Positions 45,737-57,560 of a DNA stretch of 64,000 nucleotides are shown here, in pieces. Numbering within the stretch: the first letter of the stretch is position 1; every line of letters starts with the position of its first letter. Below the pieces are notes generated by a model. That model did not search any database. It saw only the letters and a program-made list of their open reading frames with translations, and was not told where the DNA came from. Source of the stretch: Enoplolaimus lenunculus (Eukaryota; Nematoda; Enoplea; Enoplida; Thoracostomopsidae); contig JASANG010000885.1 in assembly GCA_030248215.1 (NCBI GenBank), positions 1-64,000 on the forward strand. Reading direction: 5' to 3'. The translations under genes were made by a program, and so were the position numbers.

Positions 45737-48700
45737 CTGAAACAAAATAGACACGTTCGAGTCATAATAATATTTTTTTCAAATTTCAGTCCAATCATTT
45801 CACCGCGATAAGCATACAAAGCCGAAAGCAGGCAGCGTCCGAAACTTTACACATTACACCACCGATGTTTCTGAAAACGTGTTTGAAAGATCTTTTAACC
45901 ATCCTAGCTAGTGTCTTATTACCTACATCTTTGAATTGCCGTTTGAAATTTCGCAGCATAGTTTCCACAATAAATGATTATAAACTGATTGTATAATTTA
46001 TACCTGAAAATTCATATATAGTGTTGTTTTCAAACTTTTTAATACACTGCAAAAACTGATGAGTCAAATTGACTTTCACCGAAATAGGCTCTACGGGACT
46101 ACACAAACTGAGTCAAATTCGACTCTGCCAGAGTTAATTTCGACTCCGAGTCGCTCAGTGAGTCGAATTTGACTCAGTTTGTGTAGTCCCGAAAAGCGTA
46201 TTTCCGAGAGAGTCAATTTGACTCACCATTTCTTGTTGAGTATATAGTATTGAGTAACATTTTAACTTCTATAAACCCGATTTGCGTAACTACGAATATA
46301 TACCGATAAACAGGTGCGAAACGTTTGAAGCAAAAAGAGCAACCTGGCGCAAAACAATCTGACGCTAGCCAAAATGTGAGAACAAGTCGAATTGCAAATG
46401 TTGTCACCAGGATGCAACCAGAATTCCAGTTCCGGTAGGGAAATCCGGTATTTTTCACTACCTGGTTCGGCTAAAAATCAATCCGGGCGGAGGCGAATTT
46501 TGACTCAGTTTGTGTAGTCCGGAACAGCCTATTTCAGAGAGACTTAATTTGACTCATCATTTTTGCAGTGTTTACGAAAATATTCGATCGCTATTCAAAA
46601 CAGTATTAAATTGGGAACGGATCAATTAATATGCCAAATTCTTACCGAATAAATGACCAATCAGCATTTGTAGCGCAGTTGCAGTTGCACGTCGTCTCGG
46701 TATAGTAACGTACATTAAAATATCAGGAGTAATTGCCCAGTTTGCACAAAGACTCAATAGTGTCACAAATACAAATATCCAAAACAACGCGAGCGAATAT
46801 TCAATCACAGTGCACGCAACATAAAATGATACGCTGCAGATTAGCAAGGATAACCCACAAATCAACGGATCAGCCGTCGCGGTCGTTTTGCGATACTTTA
46901 TTGATAGACAAGATCCAAGGATTGTACCCAATAAGCCACCGAGTGCTGTACAAACGCCGAATAGTAACGATGATACGGTTTTGTTGTATGCTGAAATTAA
47001 CAAGTACAGTTTATATAAGGCCTATGTTACTTTAAGGGGCGTCCAGGTTTCCGATGGGTACATAAAACAGTAGGTGTACATTCTAAATTACATTTTTTTT
47101 GCTTAGAATTAGGCTTAGGCTGAGGGTTAGGAACACATTTTTGCAACGGTTAGGCTTAGGCTTAGGGATACGCTTAATCTTAACCCATTAATTAAGGCTC
47201 CTTTGTACACTGTAAATTACAATGAGTTGATTAAACACATTCAGCTTGCGAGTTGGTTATTTCTGATTTAATACTAGTAAGCATTAACTCACTCTGAGTT
47301 GATGTGATTCTCAATCTGATTTGAGTTGACTCTGGGCGGGTTGGTTAATTAACTCAGAATGATTTGAATCAACTCAAAATTCTGAGTTCTGATAGTCCTA
47401 ACTTAGACTGAGTGATTCAACTCATTCCGAGTTAAAATCAACTCACTGAAATTTACAGTGTACGTCCCCTGATTTACATTTCAGGTTAAAGATTAGGTTT
47501 AGGCAAAGCATCAGGCAATGGTGTTGGTGCTATATACACTGTAAATTTCAGTGAGTTGATTTTAACTCAGAATGAGTTAAATCACTCAGTCTGAGTTAGG
47601 GCTATTAGAACTCCGAATTTTTAGTTGATTCAATTCATTCTGAGTTAATTAATCAACGCACCCAGAGTCAAGTCAACTCACCTTACAGCTAGAATTAATA
47701 ACTGAACTGAGAGTGAGTTAATGTTTTCTGATATTAATTCAGAAATAACCAACTCGCTTGCTGAATTGATTAATGAACTCATCGGAATTTACAGTGTACA
47801 ATTTATTTTTTCGGACAAATTTTGTTTGTTTTCAATTGAGCAAATAAAATATACTCATATTGTAAAAAGACAAACATTTCAATTTGTGTAGCAGTATATG
47901 ACACCTGTTTGACCATTTTAAGCATCAACATCATAAGACTATCATCAAACAGGGTCAACTACCTCACGAGTACTTGGGAATTAATAATCATATCAACGAA
48001 AGCACTAAAATTGCCTATATCGCTAGACATTTATCGTGTGTTATTGTTGTTTTAGACAAAATTGTGCACAATTAACCTGTTAACAAAACCTGAATTTTGG
48101 CCGGGTTTTTTTGGTTCAAAGCGACGTTTATTTACACTTTAAACCAAAGCTTTTACTTTGATCAACAAATGACGTTTGTGAGTATTGAATGTAGGTTGGC
48201 GTCCACCAAGCGGCAACGCCGATCGAAAAATTGACAGCTGTAAATCCAACTGTGGTCAGAATCAGCGTTTTGCAGCGTAGAACGCTTTTTATGTCGTCGT
48301 TCCAGCGACCAGGATCCGCTAGGTGTCCGTCTGCTTGTCCGTGTCTGAAATCATTCACAACAGCGGCGGTGGGTTCAGATATTTTTGGGACGCAGGGACG
48401 ACGGGCGAAATATAAAAGTAAAAAAAACCGCTCGTAAGAGAAGCGAACGAGAAGCCGAACGCAATTTTAAAAGTAAATTTTAGAACGCAATTTTAAAAGT
48501 AAATTTTAGAACGCAATATTAAAAGTAAATTTTAATACTAAATTTTGGGTTTTGTTCATTTTCGGAAAACAGGACCACGTGGGCTCCAGTTGCGTTTGCA
48601 GTTATACAGAAAATTTTTAAAATTTGAATTTTTAAAATAATCTTTTAACGTTCACGAAAGATATTGGCTGGCAGGGTTCCGTCGGAATTCCGATTCCGGC

Positions 48701-51700
48701 TAAAATTCCGTCAAAATTTGACTTCCGATTCCGATTCCGTCTGACTGCTGTTCCGATGCCGGGATTATGATTTCTCGGTTATGAGTTTTTAAGATGATTG
48801 AAGTTAGATTTTGCTTGTTTCGTTTTGTATCGTTCATTTGCAATTATTCTGTTGGTTTTTCTTTGTAAATAATCCGAGTTGTTACGTGTATTCCGCTAGT
48901 TATATAAACAATTTTTACTAAAACTGTGAAAAGTAACGGAAACAGGCATACTGCAACAAAAGTTAAAAGTCATACACCTTTAACTTTTTAACAGAATTAC
49001 TAAAACTTGATTCCGATTCCGATTCCGACAGAAAAATTTGATTTCGATTCCGATTCCTACAAAATCTAGTTCAGGTTGGAACCCTGTTGGCTGGGTGTGT
49101 GAAATCAAATATTTACTTAAGTTATACTTAAGTAATTACTTAAGTCACTGACTTAAGTAAACATTTGACTTTTGGAACAAAAACAGATAAATCTTAAATG
49201 TGGGCCATTGTCATAACAAAAAAGCCATAGTTTTGCTTTATAAAGGGCACCATGAGTCTACAATTTGTGTTTGTCCAAGGATAATGTGCCAGAACAGTTA
49301 GTCTGTAGTATATCAAATTTAGCCAGCGACTTAAGTATTTATTTATGTAATTTTAAAAAGCGACAAAATGGTTAAATAATTACTTTACATGCACTTAAGT
49401 ACGGTTTCAGAAATTGAATCATTGTCTTTAGTTGATTCAAATATTAGAGAGCCGTTCCACAGACTTTGATTTTAGTTCAGCAAAACACGCGAAGTTTTAA
49501 CCAGCGGCGGATCCCGGAAGATAAGAACTGTATCTCGGTTAGCAGCGCTGTTGCAAGCAAAATTTTGCGATGTAAATAGTTTATCTGTCAGGATCACAAT
49601 TTGTTTTCAAGCGTAAGGGTTGCGCTATACTTGACGTCCGGTGTCGTCCGTCACCGTCCGTTGCCGTACGTCACTACACGGTATCGTACGTGAGTTATTT
49701 GCATACGATACCGCAGTGTGACGCACGGCGCCACAAGGTACCGTGCGAATGACGGACGGCGCCGAACATCAACAAAAGTACACCGCAACCCTAAGATGTA
49801 AGAAACATGGCGAAATTACTCAGATATGACTTTAAAACTTCTATGCCTTCGGAACAATAATTGACCAATCTAAAAATATTGAAAAATTTTCTGAAAACTC
49901 GTTTTAAAACCAGTCAATTTTGAGAGAACAGAAAGTGTCTTTACTCAAAAAGAAATTCCTGGCTGCACCATATGGCGTCTACCCCAATCACTAACTTTGG
50001 TTCTTTCGCAAACAGGAACATAACCAAACATATCAAACCAAATATCGGTGAAACTCGAAGGCCCCATTGCCAGTATCCGGTCAACGACGCAACAGTTCCG
50101 CCGACAGCGAACGCTAAACCACCACCTAATGGAATTGCAAAATAAAACAGCATAATTGCTCGCGATCGGTCTGCGCCAATAAACGAATCTGCAACAAATA
50201 ATACGAGTTTTATACATGATTTACCAAACAATGGGTGTATTAGGGTTGCGTTATACTTTTGTTGACGTCCGGTGCCGTCCGTCACCGTCCGTCACCGTCT
50301 GTCACCCGTACGGCACCGTCAGTCACCCGTCCGTCACCGTCCGGCACCGTCAGTCACCCGTACGTCACCGTCCGTCACCCGTACGGCACCGTCCGTCACC
50401 CGTACGGCACCGTCTGTCACCGTCCGTCACCCGTCCGTCACCGTCCGGCACCGTCAGTCACCCGTACGGCACCGTCCGTCACCGTCCGTCACCCGTACGG
50501 CACCGTCTGTCACCGTCCGTCACCCGTACGGCACCGTCTGTCACCGTCCGTCACCCGTACGGCACCGTCCGTCACCGTCCGTCACCCGTACGGCACCGTC
50601 TGTCACCGTGCGGAATCGTACGTAAACTCACGTACGATACCGTGTAATGACGGACGGTGACACATGGCGCCTCACGACAAGTATAGCGCAACCCTTAGCC
50701 AGAAGTATCTCTTCCGGTGCCTTCCGGGAGAGATGATTATACTTTTTTTACGTTTGCAAAATGTATAGAATAGGGCTGTAACAGTAGTATAAGCTAATTG
50801 TTACGCCTAAGCCTAAGCGTAACAATAAACTTACACCTAAGAGAAACCCTATTAAGCCTAAGTCTAAGCGAAGAATTAGTCTAAAGCTTAAGCGTTACTC
50901 TATTGCAGTCCCACAGAAAAACGTTCAATCTCTGATCTTTACACGGGCCTTAGTTTCAAACTATTTCGCGAGTTTGTTTACAGTTTCCCTGAGTGGTCAC
51001 CAAATAAAAATAAATGAAAATAGGCAGTTAATTACAATTGCTAAATATGCACGGAATCGCAAATTGGTATACTGTTCGCGAGGAGTATTCTTCTGCTGAA
51101 TTCGCATAATTGAATTAATATCGTGTCAAGTTTGTGCCCATGTAAAGATCAGGAGCGGAACGTTTTACTGTGTGACTAGAATAGAGTAAGCTTAAGCTTT
51201 ACACTAATTTTTTGCTTGGCTTAGGCTTACGAATAAACTCTTCTTTACGCTTAGGTTTAACCTTAGGCTTAGGCTTAATAGGAATGTGTGTATAATACTG
51301 TTCCGCATCTGTTCTTTACATTGGTCCAAATTTGACACACGAAATTTGTTGTTTTCATACAGTATCGTCAACTTTTCATCAGCATATGGCTGAGAAATAT
51401 TAATTTTAGTACCAAACCACTCAAATTCATGTACTGCCTATCTGTATCAATGGCTAGTAAATCGTATAACTGTTGAACAATGCTACATCGCACGTTTACG
51501 GGTCTATTTCAGTCATTCATTTGGGGACCTTTCTTGCAATAGCCAATACATAAAGTTCAGAGTGTGGTTATTGGTTTGAATAAATTGCAGCGGCACAATA
51601 CAGGATGTGACGATAAACAGTCGTAATGCTGAAGCTACAACAATTTGTCGCCCGATAGCTGCCTAAGCCTAATAATAATAATCCTAAAAGCTAAAACTAA

Positions 51701-54700
51701 GCATAATCCTAAACCAAAGCCTAAAGCATAATTGTAATAATACTTTAGCTAAATCATAATTCTACGCGTAAACCTAATAGTATAGGCGACAAATTGTTTG
51801 GGTCTGTACACTGTAAATTTCAGTGAGTCGAGTTTAACACAGAATGAGTTGAATCACTCAATCTGAGTTAGGACTTTCAGAACTAAGAACTTTGAGTTGA
51901 TTCAATTCATTCTCAGTAAATTAATCAACTCACCCACAGTCAACTCAACTCAGATTGATAATCAACTCAACTCAGAGTGAGTTAATGTTTACTGGTATTA
52001 AATCAGAAATAACCAACTCGCAAGCTGAATATGTTAATCAACTTTTCTTGACAAATTGTTCAGGTGACAAATATCGTAATGCCCTTAGAATTGGCTGTTT
52101 ATTTATCAACGTCAAGACGACAACATGGCGAAACTGACATATGTGGCACTGTATGTCAAGGATAAACGCTAATTTACGAAAAATATTAATTTTAGGAACC
52201 GAAATGACCGTGGCACGTAGACCCAAGTACAGTTTTAAGCATTTAAACGTCTGACGCTTGTATTTAGTGATTCGCCATACCCTCAGTGACACCAGTGGGC
52301 CTATCTGAAAGACGGAACCGCAAAAGGCAATTGTGGCACAAATAAACTAGCGAACACAGTGTTCAAGAATGAAAACGTTGCATTAATGCTAAACCTTAAT
52401 ACCAAATCTAAGCGCTGATCCGTGTTCGGAAGTTAGCCAACGCTGTCTCATCCTTGAATCAGTCACTGAACGGCATTATTTTCCCCCCATAATGTCAGTC
52501 ACACGTTACCGTACGTTCGGCCTGCACAAACAATGTCCAAGAGTTTTGTGAAACGCTAAAGACGTCCTTTAACAGTCAGCTAGCCTATGCTTTTCGTCCG
52601 TTTAACCATCGTTAGATAGCTACGGACAAAATACAGTTTCTTTGAAACTGTGTCCGGACACGGAAAATATTAACTATTGGACAGCCCATCTTAAATGTAT
52701 AAGGTCTCGTTTGGGTTAGTTTAACTGAGAGAAAGCTCGAAGAAAACCTACGTTAGCCTTCAGCTAGCTTGTATCGAACTAAAGGTCTCATTCACACAAA
52801 GGCTCGAGTGTCCAAAAACAAGCGAAAATATGCGGAAATTTATTGTGCAAGTCAAACGTATGATAACGTATGACCGACATAAGTCCCAAATTTGATACAT
52901 TTAACGTTTTAACCTTTGTGTCGCATGTTATTAATTAATTTCAATTTCGTTTAAAATTTATTTTTTTTTCAAAATTCAGTAATTTTGATTTCTTCAATCA
53001 AAGCAAACGTTCATACCTGATATAATTGTATTTGCACAAGTTACGTAAGATGCTTCGCCAATGCCGACAGCGCAGCGGCACAACATAAAAAGCCAAAATT
53101 GATTTGGGCGTACAAACGTACTGCCGATAACAACACTGGCCCAAACCGCGGTACCTCCAATGATCAAGAGTTTACGAGACCATCTGTCGCCAAGATATCC
53201 AAACAATGGAGCAAATACCATATACGACGAAATAAACGCGGTCTGTAAGAGGCCTGTAAAATTAATATTTTGTTACATTTGTTACAATTATGACTTTTTA
53301 GTTCAAAATTTACGAATCTGTTTTGTTTTTGCTTGAAACTACTACACTGCAAAAAATGGTGAGCCAAATTGACTCTCTTCGAATTAGGCTTTTCCGGACT
53401 ACACAAACTGAGTCAAAATTCGACTCCGCGCAGAGTCAAATTGTACTCGATGAGTCGTTCAGTGAGTCAAATTTAACTCTGACGGAGTCGAATTTGACTC
53501 AGTTTGCGCAGTCCGAAAAATCCTATTTGAACGAGAGTCAAATTGACTGACCCTTTTTTGCAGTGTAATATTGACATCATTCGATAGTTTGTGACATTAT
53601 TCGATAGTTTGTGACATTATTCGATAGTTTGTCACATCATTCGATAGTTTATGACATCATTCAATAGTTTTAAACGCTATTAATTATCACGGTACAAACG
53701 GATAGCAAAAAATAACCGAAACGGATAGTTATCAAAAATCAAGAAAACGAAAAATAGATTTCAAAGTATAAATGTTTCAAATGTTATTTTTCTGTCAACG
53801 CAACTGTGGCATGTAAGCGTTCACTAAACTTTCCTTAAATTTTGAATAAAATAGTAAATACACGTAATTTTTTAAGGCTTTGGATGAATTTTGTCATACT
53901 TGAAATCACAGTCTATTGCATCATAAATATCCGAAATTTACAAAAAAATCTGCGCAATTTATACATAATTTAAAAATGCTTACGAGCATAAACTTAACGG
54001 AATAGCAAAAAATAACCTGAAACGGATAATTACCAAAGTCAAAAATACGGAAATCAGGCGTCCAAGTATAAAAGTTTCAAAAATGACATTCTTCTGCCAG
54101 CGAAATTGTGTCATTTGCATATTCACACCGCTTTCTAATATTTTCATTACAATACCGAATGCAACGAATTTCTTTCAATATTTTGGGTGAATTTTATCAT
54201 ATTTCATCAAATCAGACTATTTTGATATGTGATTTATAACTGTTTATGAGCATAAACGTAACGCCCAATGTTACTTTTATGGGCAAACTGTAGATTAAGC
54301 GTATTACTAAGCCTAAAGGCTAAATCGTTGCAAAAATGTGTTCCTAAGCCTAAAACTAAACCTAAGCGTAAGATTAAGCAAAAATTGTAATCTAGATTCT
54401 ACACCCACTCTTTTATAGATCCATCAGAAATTTTTACGCCGAATAAAGTAACATGGGCCAACTTAACAGCATTTCCCGTTATTTTATGACGAAAACGAAC
54501 ATTTTAATAAATGCTGCTAGGAATTAATATTTTTCACTCAAAATCAAAAATGGTTTGTAAGCCAGCACAGCTAACATCTGAGTTTATGAATGATTTAAGA
54601 TTTATTAAGTGTAACGATAAATCGTCAACCCTAAAAGTTTCCTATTAAAAATCGTATCCGAGCGTCGGCATACCTGCCATAGTATCAGAAACATTTGGCT

Positions 54701-54807
54701 GAAAATACTTTTGAATATCGGTCAATATTGGCGACAACGTATATCGATCCATATAGTTGACTAAGTTGATTAATGTTAGCACAACCAGTCCATAGATTGC
54801 GTTGCAT
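45417..54807 (-). CDS. Spinster-like (SPNS) major facilitator transporter, 5' exon not found
   Basis: MFS membrane protein of the Spinster family. Known: family members export lysolipids or sphingosine-1-phosphate from lysosomes or cells. Six exons in transcript order: 54807-54674, 53253-53017, 50188-49996, 48344-48157, 46990-46646, 45736-45417. Phases match at every junction; 472 residues are recovered. Signatures: LINLVNYMDRYTLSPILTDI (TM1), GLLQTAFISSYMVFAPLFGY then LGDRWSRK (TM2-3 loop), CAVGIGEASYVT (TM4), GADRSRAIMLFYFAIPLGGG (TM5), VGFTAVNFSIGVAAWWTPTY (TM7), ADPLICGL, ITPDILMYVTIPRRRATATA (TM10), LFGDAIGPYIVGAVTD (TM11). Ends with TAA at 45417. The cytosolic N-terminus (some 30-60 aa) must lie upstream of 54807. 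Repeats of several families occupy the introns. Confidence 0.92.
46045..46240. repeat. Palindromic MITE F2 in the SPNS-like gene
   Basis: CACTGCAAAAACTGATGAGT to ACTCACCATTTCTTG; arms of GAGTCAAATT/AATTTGACTC. Confidence 0.82.
46490..46570. repeat. Half of an F2 MITE
   Basis: Only the right arm remains (CTCAGTTTGTGTAGTCCGG to TTTTTGCAGTG). Confidence 0.7.
46646..46990 (-). CDS. SPNS-like exon, TM8-TM10
   Basis: Acceptor TTAATTTCAG, donor GTAAGAA, phase 1 to phase 1, 345 nt. Carries ADPLICGL and PDILMYVTIPRRRATATA. Confidence 0.92.
47018..47206. repeat. TTAGGC-bearing MITE (F3c), right end decayed
   Basis: GGCCTATGTTACTTTAAGGG start; internal TTAGGC array; abuts an F1 element at 47208. Confidence 0.7.
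47208..47460. repeat. Palindromic MITE F1
   Basis: CACTGTAAATTACAATGAG to GAAATTTACAGTG. Confidence 0.87.
47537..47796. repeat. Palindromic MITE F1
   Basis: CACTGTAAATTTCAGTGAG to CGGAATTTACAGTG; 76 bp after the previous copy. Confidence 0.87.
48157..48344 (-). CDS. SPNS-like exon, TM7
   Basis: Acceptor ATGATTTCAG; donor GTAAAAG inside the open frame, chosen by phase. TTVGFTAVNFSIGVAAWW is the TM7 block. Confidence 0.85.
48457..48534. repeat. 26-bp minisatellite, three units
   Basis: GAACGCAATTTTAAAAGTAA with a TTTTA remainder repeats at 48457, 48483 and 48509. Lies in the SPNS-like intron just upstream of the TM7 exon. Confidence 0.85.
49091..49416. repeat. MITE F9 (ACTTAAGTAATTACTTAAGT)
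   Basis: GCTGGGTGTGTGAAATC start, multiple TACTTAAGT palindromes, end CGGTTTCAGAAA. Second copy at 56363-56702. Confidence 0.7.
49616..49793. repeat. GTCACCGTCCG-type MITE (F7), short form
   Basis: AGGGTTGCGCTATACTTGAC to AAGTACACCGCAACCCT (inverted ends); interior CACGATACCG and GACGGACGGCGCC. Confidence 0.85.
49996..50188 (-). CDS. SPNS-like exon, TM5-TM6
   Basis: Acceptor TTGTTGCAG. The donor GTTAGTG was chosen because it alone keeps phase with the next exon; an alternative GT six bases on breaks the frame. DRSRAIMLFYFAIPLGGG is diagnostic. Confidence 0.88.
50242..50695. repeat. F7 MITE with expanded GTCACC(C)GTACGGCACC minisatellite
   Basis: Ends AGGGTTGCGTTATACTT and AAGTATAGCGCAACCCT are inverted. 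50275-50610 is a minisatellite of alternating GTCCGTCACC, GTCTGTCACC and CGTACGGCACC units. All three forward frames are open because the array is stop-free. It lies about 54 bp upstream of an SPNS-like acceptor in transcript sense. Confidence 0.9.
50759..50951. repeat. TTAGGC-bearing MITE, hybrid ends
   Basis: Left end resembles F3a (ATGTATAGAATAGGGCTG), right end resembles F3b (CTCTGATCTTTACACGGGCC). Internal CCTAAG repeats. Confidence 0.65.
51133..51328. repeat. TTAGGC-bearing MITE (F3b)
   Basis: GTGCCCATGTAAAGATCAGG to TCTGTTCTTTACATTGG with TTAGGC units inside. Confidence 0.82.
51809..52046. repeat. Palindromic MITE F1, right end missing
   Basis: CACTGTAAATTTCAGTGAG start; arm symmetry holds to about 52040 and then stops. 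Confidence 0.75.
52047..52993. other. SPNS-like intron, no features recognised
   Basis: AT-rich, with a block at 52495-52545 (TGTCAGTCACACGTTACCGT) weakly similar to 20335-20395. No gene or clear repeat. Confidence 0.4.
53017..53253 (-). CDS. SPNS-like exon, TM2-TM4
   Basis: Acceptor TTTTACAG, donor GTATGAAC, phase 1 to phase 1. Carries GYLGDRWSRK and GIGEASY. Confidence 0.93.
53345..53565. repeat. Palindromic MITE F2
   Basis: CACTGCAAAAAATGGTGAGC to CCCTTTTTTGCAGTG. Confidence 0.87.
53573..53670. repeat. 20-bp minisatellite, about 4.9 units
   Basis: GACAT(C/T)ATTCGATAGTTTGT repeats at 53573, 53593, 53613, 53633 and 53653. Confidence 0.92.
53685..54240. repeat. Two partial F8 (GGATAGCAAAAAATAACC) copies in tandem
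   Basis: ACGGATAGCAAAAAATAACC at 53698 and AATAGCAAAAAATAACCTGA at about 54001 start parallel blocks with TTTCTGCCAGCG/TTTCTGTCAACG and ATATTCACAC/GCGTTCACTA. Confidence 0.6.
54271..54460. repeat. TTAGGC-bearing MITE (F3c)
   Basis: GCCCAATGTTACTTTTATGG to AAAGTAACATGGGCC with diverged CCTAAG units. Confidence 0.8.
54674..54807 (-). CDS. SPNS-like exon with TM1 (first found)
   Basis: Acceptor ATTTTAG, donor GTATGCC in phase 1. Needs one base from the upstream exon. NYMDRYT is the family landmark. A palindromic MITE ends its intron only 10 nt before the exon. Confidence 0.9.
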
Positions 54808-54817
54808 CTAAAATATA

Positions 54818-55028
54818 CACTGTAAATTCCAGTGAATTGATTGCAACTCAGACTGAGTTGAATCACTCAGTCTGAGTTACGACTATCGGAACTCAAAATT
54901 TTGAATTGATACAACTCATTCTGATTTAATTAATTAACATTCCCGGGAGTTAAATTTTTCGGTTATTAACTCAAAAATAAGTGACTTTTTGTCTGAATTG
55001 ATTAATTAACTCATTAGAGTTTACAGTG
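54818..55028. repeat. Palindromic MITE F1 abutting an SPNS-like acceptor
   Basis: CACTGTAAATTCCAGTGAA to GAGTTTACAGTG, with a shortened interior. In transcript sense it ends 10 nt before the TM1 exon, so it must overlap the branch-point region. Confidence 0.85.
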
Positions 55029-55181
55029 TATAAACATATTCGTAAGATAATCTTTAATTGCTTAAAAACAGTTTAAATATTAAAGTTTGGACAAAGAATT
55101 TACGTAAAAATATGTCATTTTTACGAACAGTTAATTGTTTCATCATTCCAATCTATCCTGTGACCGTCGAGTTCAGATACA

Positions 55182-55337
55182 GGTCAATAGCCAGCTCACC
55201 TTGTTAGGGGGCTAAAATTTTTTCAGGAGGGGCATTTAAAAGGTTTCCATGACTTACAAACAAGGGTGAAAATCTTAAAGGGGGCATAATGCTTCCAGGG
55301 GGGGCTGATCCCCCCTCTGCCCCTTGGCTGCGGGCCC
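55182..55337. repeat. Short MITE F11
   Basis: ATAGCCAGCTCACCTTGTTA to CCCCTTGGCTGCGGGCC with G- and C-runs. Confidence 0.65.
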
Positions 55338-56362
55338 GTTCAAAACGGAGGGGCTTGAACCGAAAAACGAGTTAAACATTGCGATTTAACACAAAATTAG
55401 CAAACGATTAACGATTGTCTAGTAAAGAATCATGTGTCTTTAATTCTAGTAGAAATAAATTTAATAATTCTCGGTGACACCCCCCGGCCAAGGGCGCAAC
55501 CAGAATACCACTTCAGGTAGGGAAATTTGGTATTTTTTCAACGGAATTTTCCGATATTTTCGGTAAGTATTGAAAATTTTTCTCATTCGAAAATTTAAAA
55601 AATTAACATAACATATTATATGTTCTAACCTATTGTTCTAAATTTGCCTGATTTATCCAAAATTTTCAATTAGTATAATACTTCATAATTTATTAAATTT
55701 TTCAACTTATTGCATTTGTTTCAGTGTTTTGGCATTCCAAATGGTGTGTTTACATCATTAAAAGCGAATAAAAAGCGTTTAAACGAATTTTTCGGCAACA
55801 AGTGTGTACTTTTTGTTTTCCGGTTCAGGCTCCGGTAACGGTTCCGATAATTTTTTTTACTTTCCGGTTGCGGTTCCGGTATTGTTTAAACATACCCGTT
55901 CCGGTATTTCATAACTCCGGCTGCACCCTGCTTCCTCTCCGTCGAATACCTCTTCGACACACTCTTGAATCTGTCAACTCAAGTTTGGAATTAAGCTTGC
56001 TGAACTTACTTCGATATTATCGGCTTTTGTACTAGTGATTCTGTTGAATTCGACAGAGAACATTCTAAAGAGTGATAGCTAATTTTTGTCCGGGAAGAAT
56101 TGAGTGGCAATATATAATCACCATGATTTGATGGCATCTTTACATAAAGACAATTTTATTAAGAGCGATCTATTAGCTAAAATTGCCGGTCATTCGCTAG
56201 CATACCAAAGTTTAATAACATTTTAACATTTGAAAATTCAGGTTAAATTTTAAAATGCATGAGCAGGTTTTATAAACCCATAAATGTTGATCGAAATTTC
56301 CTTGAAACCATATTTTAAAATCACCCCATTTTTGGAAGAGTTTCCGAAAAAAATATATAAGG
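55338..56362. other. AT-rich spacer with TTCCGGTTCC-type fragments
   Basis: 55540-55930 has GGAATTTTCCG, TTTCCGGTTGCGGTTCCGG and GGCTGCACCCTG, akin to CCGGAACCGG blocks elsewhere (the satellite, 18700-18800, 48660-49090, 62750-63150). No gene seen; the SPNS-like first exon was searched for here and not found. Confidence 0.4.
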
Positions 56363-56702
56363 GCTGGGTGTCCAAAAAACCATTGCTAAGTAATTACTTA
56401 ACCATTTTGTCGGTTTTAGAAGCATATATACTTAAGTTAAGCAAATACTTAAGTCGATGAACAAATTTGGTATATTACAGATTAAACAGTTCAAGTATAC
56501 TTAGCTTGGTCTATTGGAATTAAAGACTGGTGGTACATCCGGTAATATAAAGCAAAACTATTATTTTATTGTTATGACCATGACTCACTTTCGGGATTTA
56601 TTCGTTTTTGTTAAAAAGTTAAGTATTTACTTAAGTCGGCGACTTAAGTAATTACTTAAGTATAACTTAAGTAAATACTTAAGTAAGGTTTCAGAAACCC
56701 AG
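56363..56702. repeat. MITE F9
   Basis: CTGGGTGTCCAAAAAACC to TTTCAGAAACCCAG (inverted ends), with many ACTTAAGTAATTAC palindromes. Confidence 0.8.
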
Positions 56703-56958
56703 GCAAGCATAAATTTCTTGTAATCAAATATTGAGCATAGCTGAATTCACATCTACAGAAACATCAGATGATAAACTAAAATAAAGAGTCAATTGCATAT
56801 GCAAACATTACAGATAAGCAAACAGAAGTGACGTTTTATGCAAACATAAAAACTAAATACTACGAGTATAGATGTTATATAACCGTACAAATATAACGTA
56901 AAAGCAAACGTGACGTGAATTCGTTGGACGCTCTTATCCGGAGCTATAAAGTCAATCG

Positions 56959-57309
56959 TAAGGCTGTAAATGGATAGCAAAAATAACGGAACCGGAAAAC
57001 GGATACGGAAGTGCAAAAGTTTTAAAGATGTATTGTTTTTTGCCAATGCAACTGAGGCACGCAAATATTCACCGAGCTGTCTAAAATTTTAAAGAACAAA
57101 TGGCGGATGCATTGATATTTTAAAGACTGAATGGAATTTTGCTATTTAATTTCATTTCCAACACTGACAGCATATCTGTAATGAAAAATTGCGAAATATA
57201 TACGTGATTTATAATTAACTGTGAACTTAAAAATTACTGAATTTACGTTATTTCAAATCGAGTAACGGACAGCGATTTTTACCGGAAACGGATATCCAGT
57301 TACAACCTG
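56959..57309. repeat. F8 repeat, apparently full length
   Basis: GCTGTAAATGGATAGCAAAA start with GGAACCGGAAAACGG; end ACCGGAAACGGATATCCAGT. Used as reference for the interrupted copy at 12788-15680. Confidence 0.7.
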
Positions 57310-57364
57310 TCAATCGTCATATTGTTTCCTGACGATATCTGGTTCACAGACGCGAATACACACA

Positions 57365-57560
57365 ACCTCAGGCGCACTTTTTGGTTATTCCCCCCAGCCG
57401 ACATTTGCCCAAAAATGGTTGGATTTTAGAATGTTTTGCATATCTGAGCTTCTCATGACCCCCTCTGATCATTCCATGCCCAAAATTTAATTTTTGGAAA
57501 AAGTCGATTCTTGTAAGATCCCAGGATTCGCGCAGTTATTTTTGTATCCTTCATATATTT
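57365..57560. repeat. F14 left-arm fragment
   Basis: CACTTTTTGGTTATTCCCCC, AAAATGGTTGGATTTTAGAA and GATCATTCCATGCCC match the left arm of 44511-45165. Confidence 0.5.

Noticed and set aside
50216-50660. Three overlapping Ser/Pro/His/Arg-rich plus-strand ORFs
   Set aside because: All three frames are open across the F7 minisatellite, the mark of a stop-free repeat and not of a gene.
8279-55028. Regularly repeated palindromes as a CRISPR-like array
   Set aside because: Spacing is irregular, units are ~250 bp and eukaryotic genes with introns surround them.
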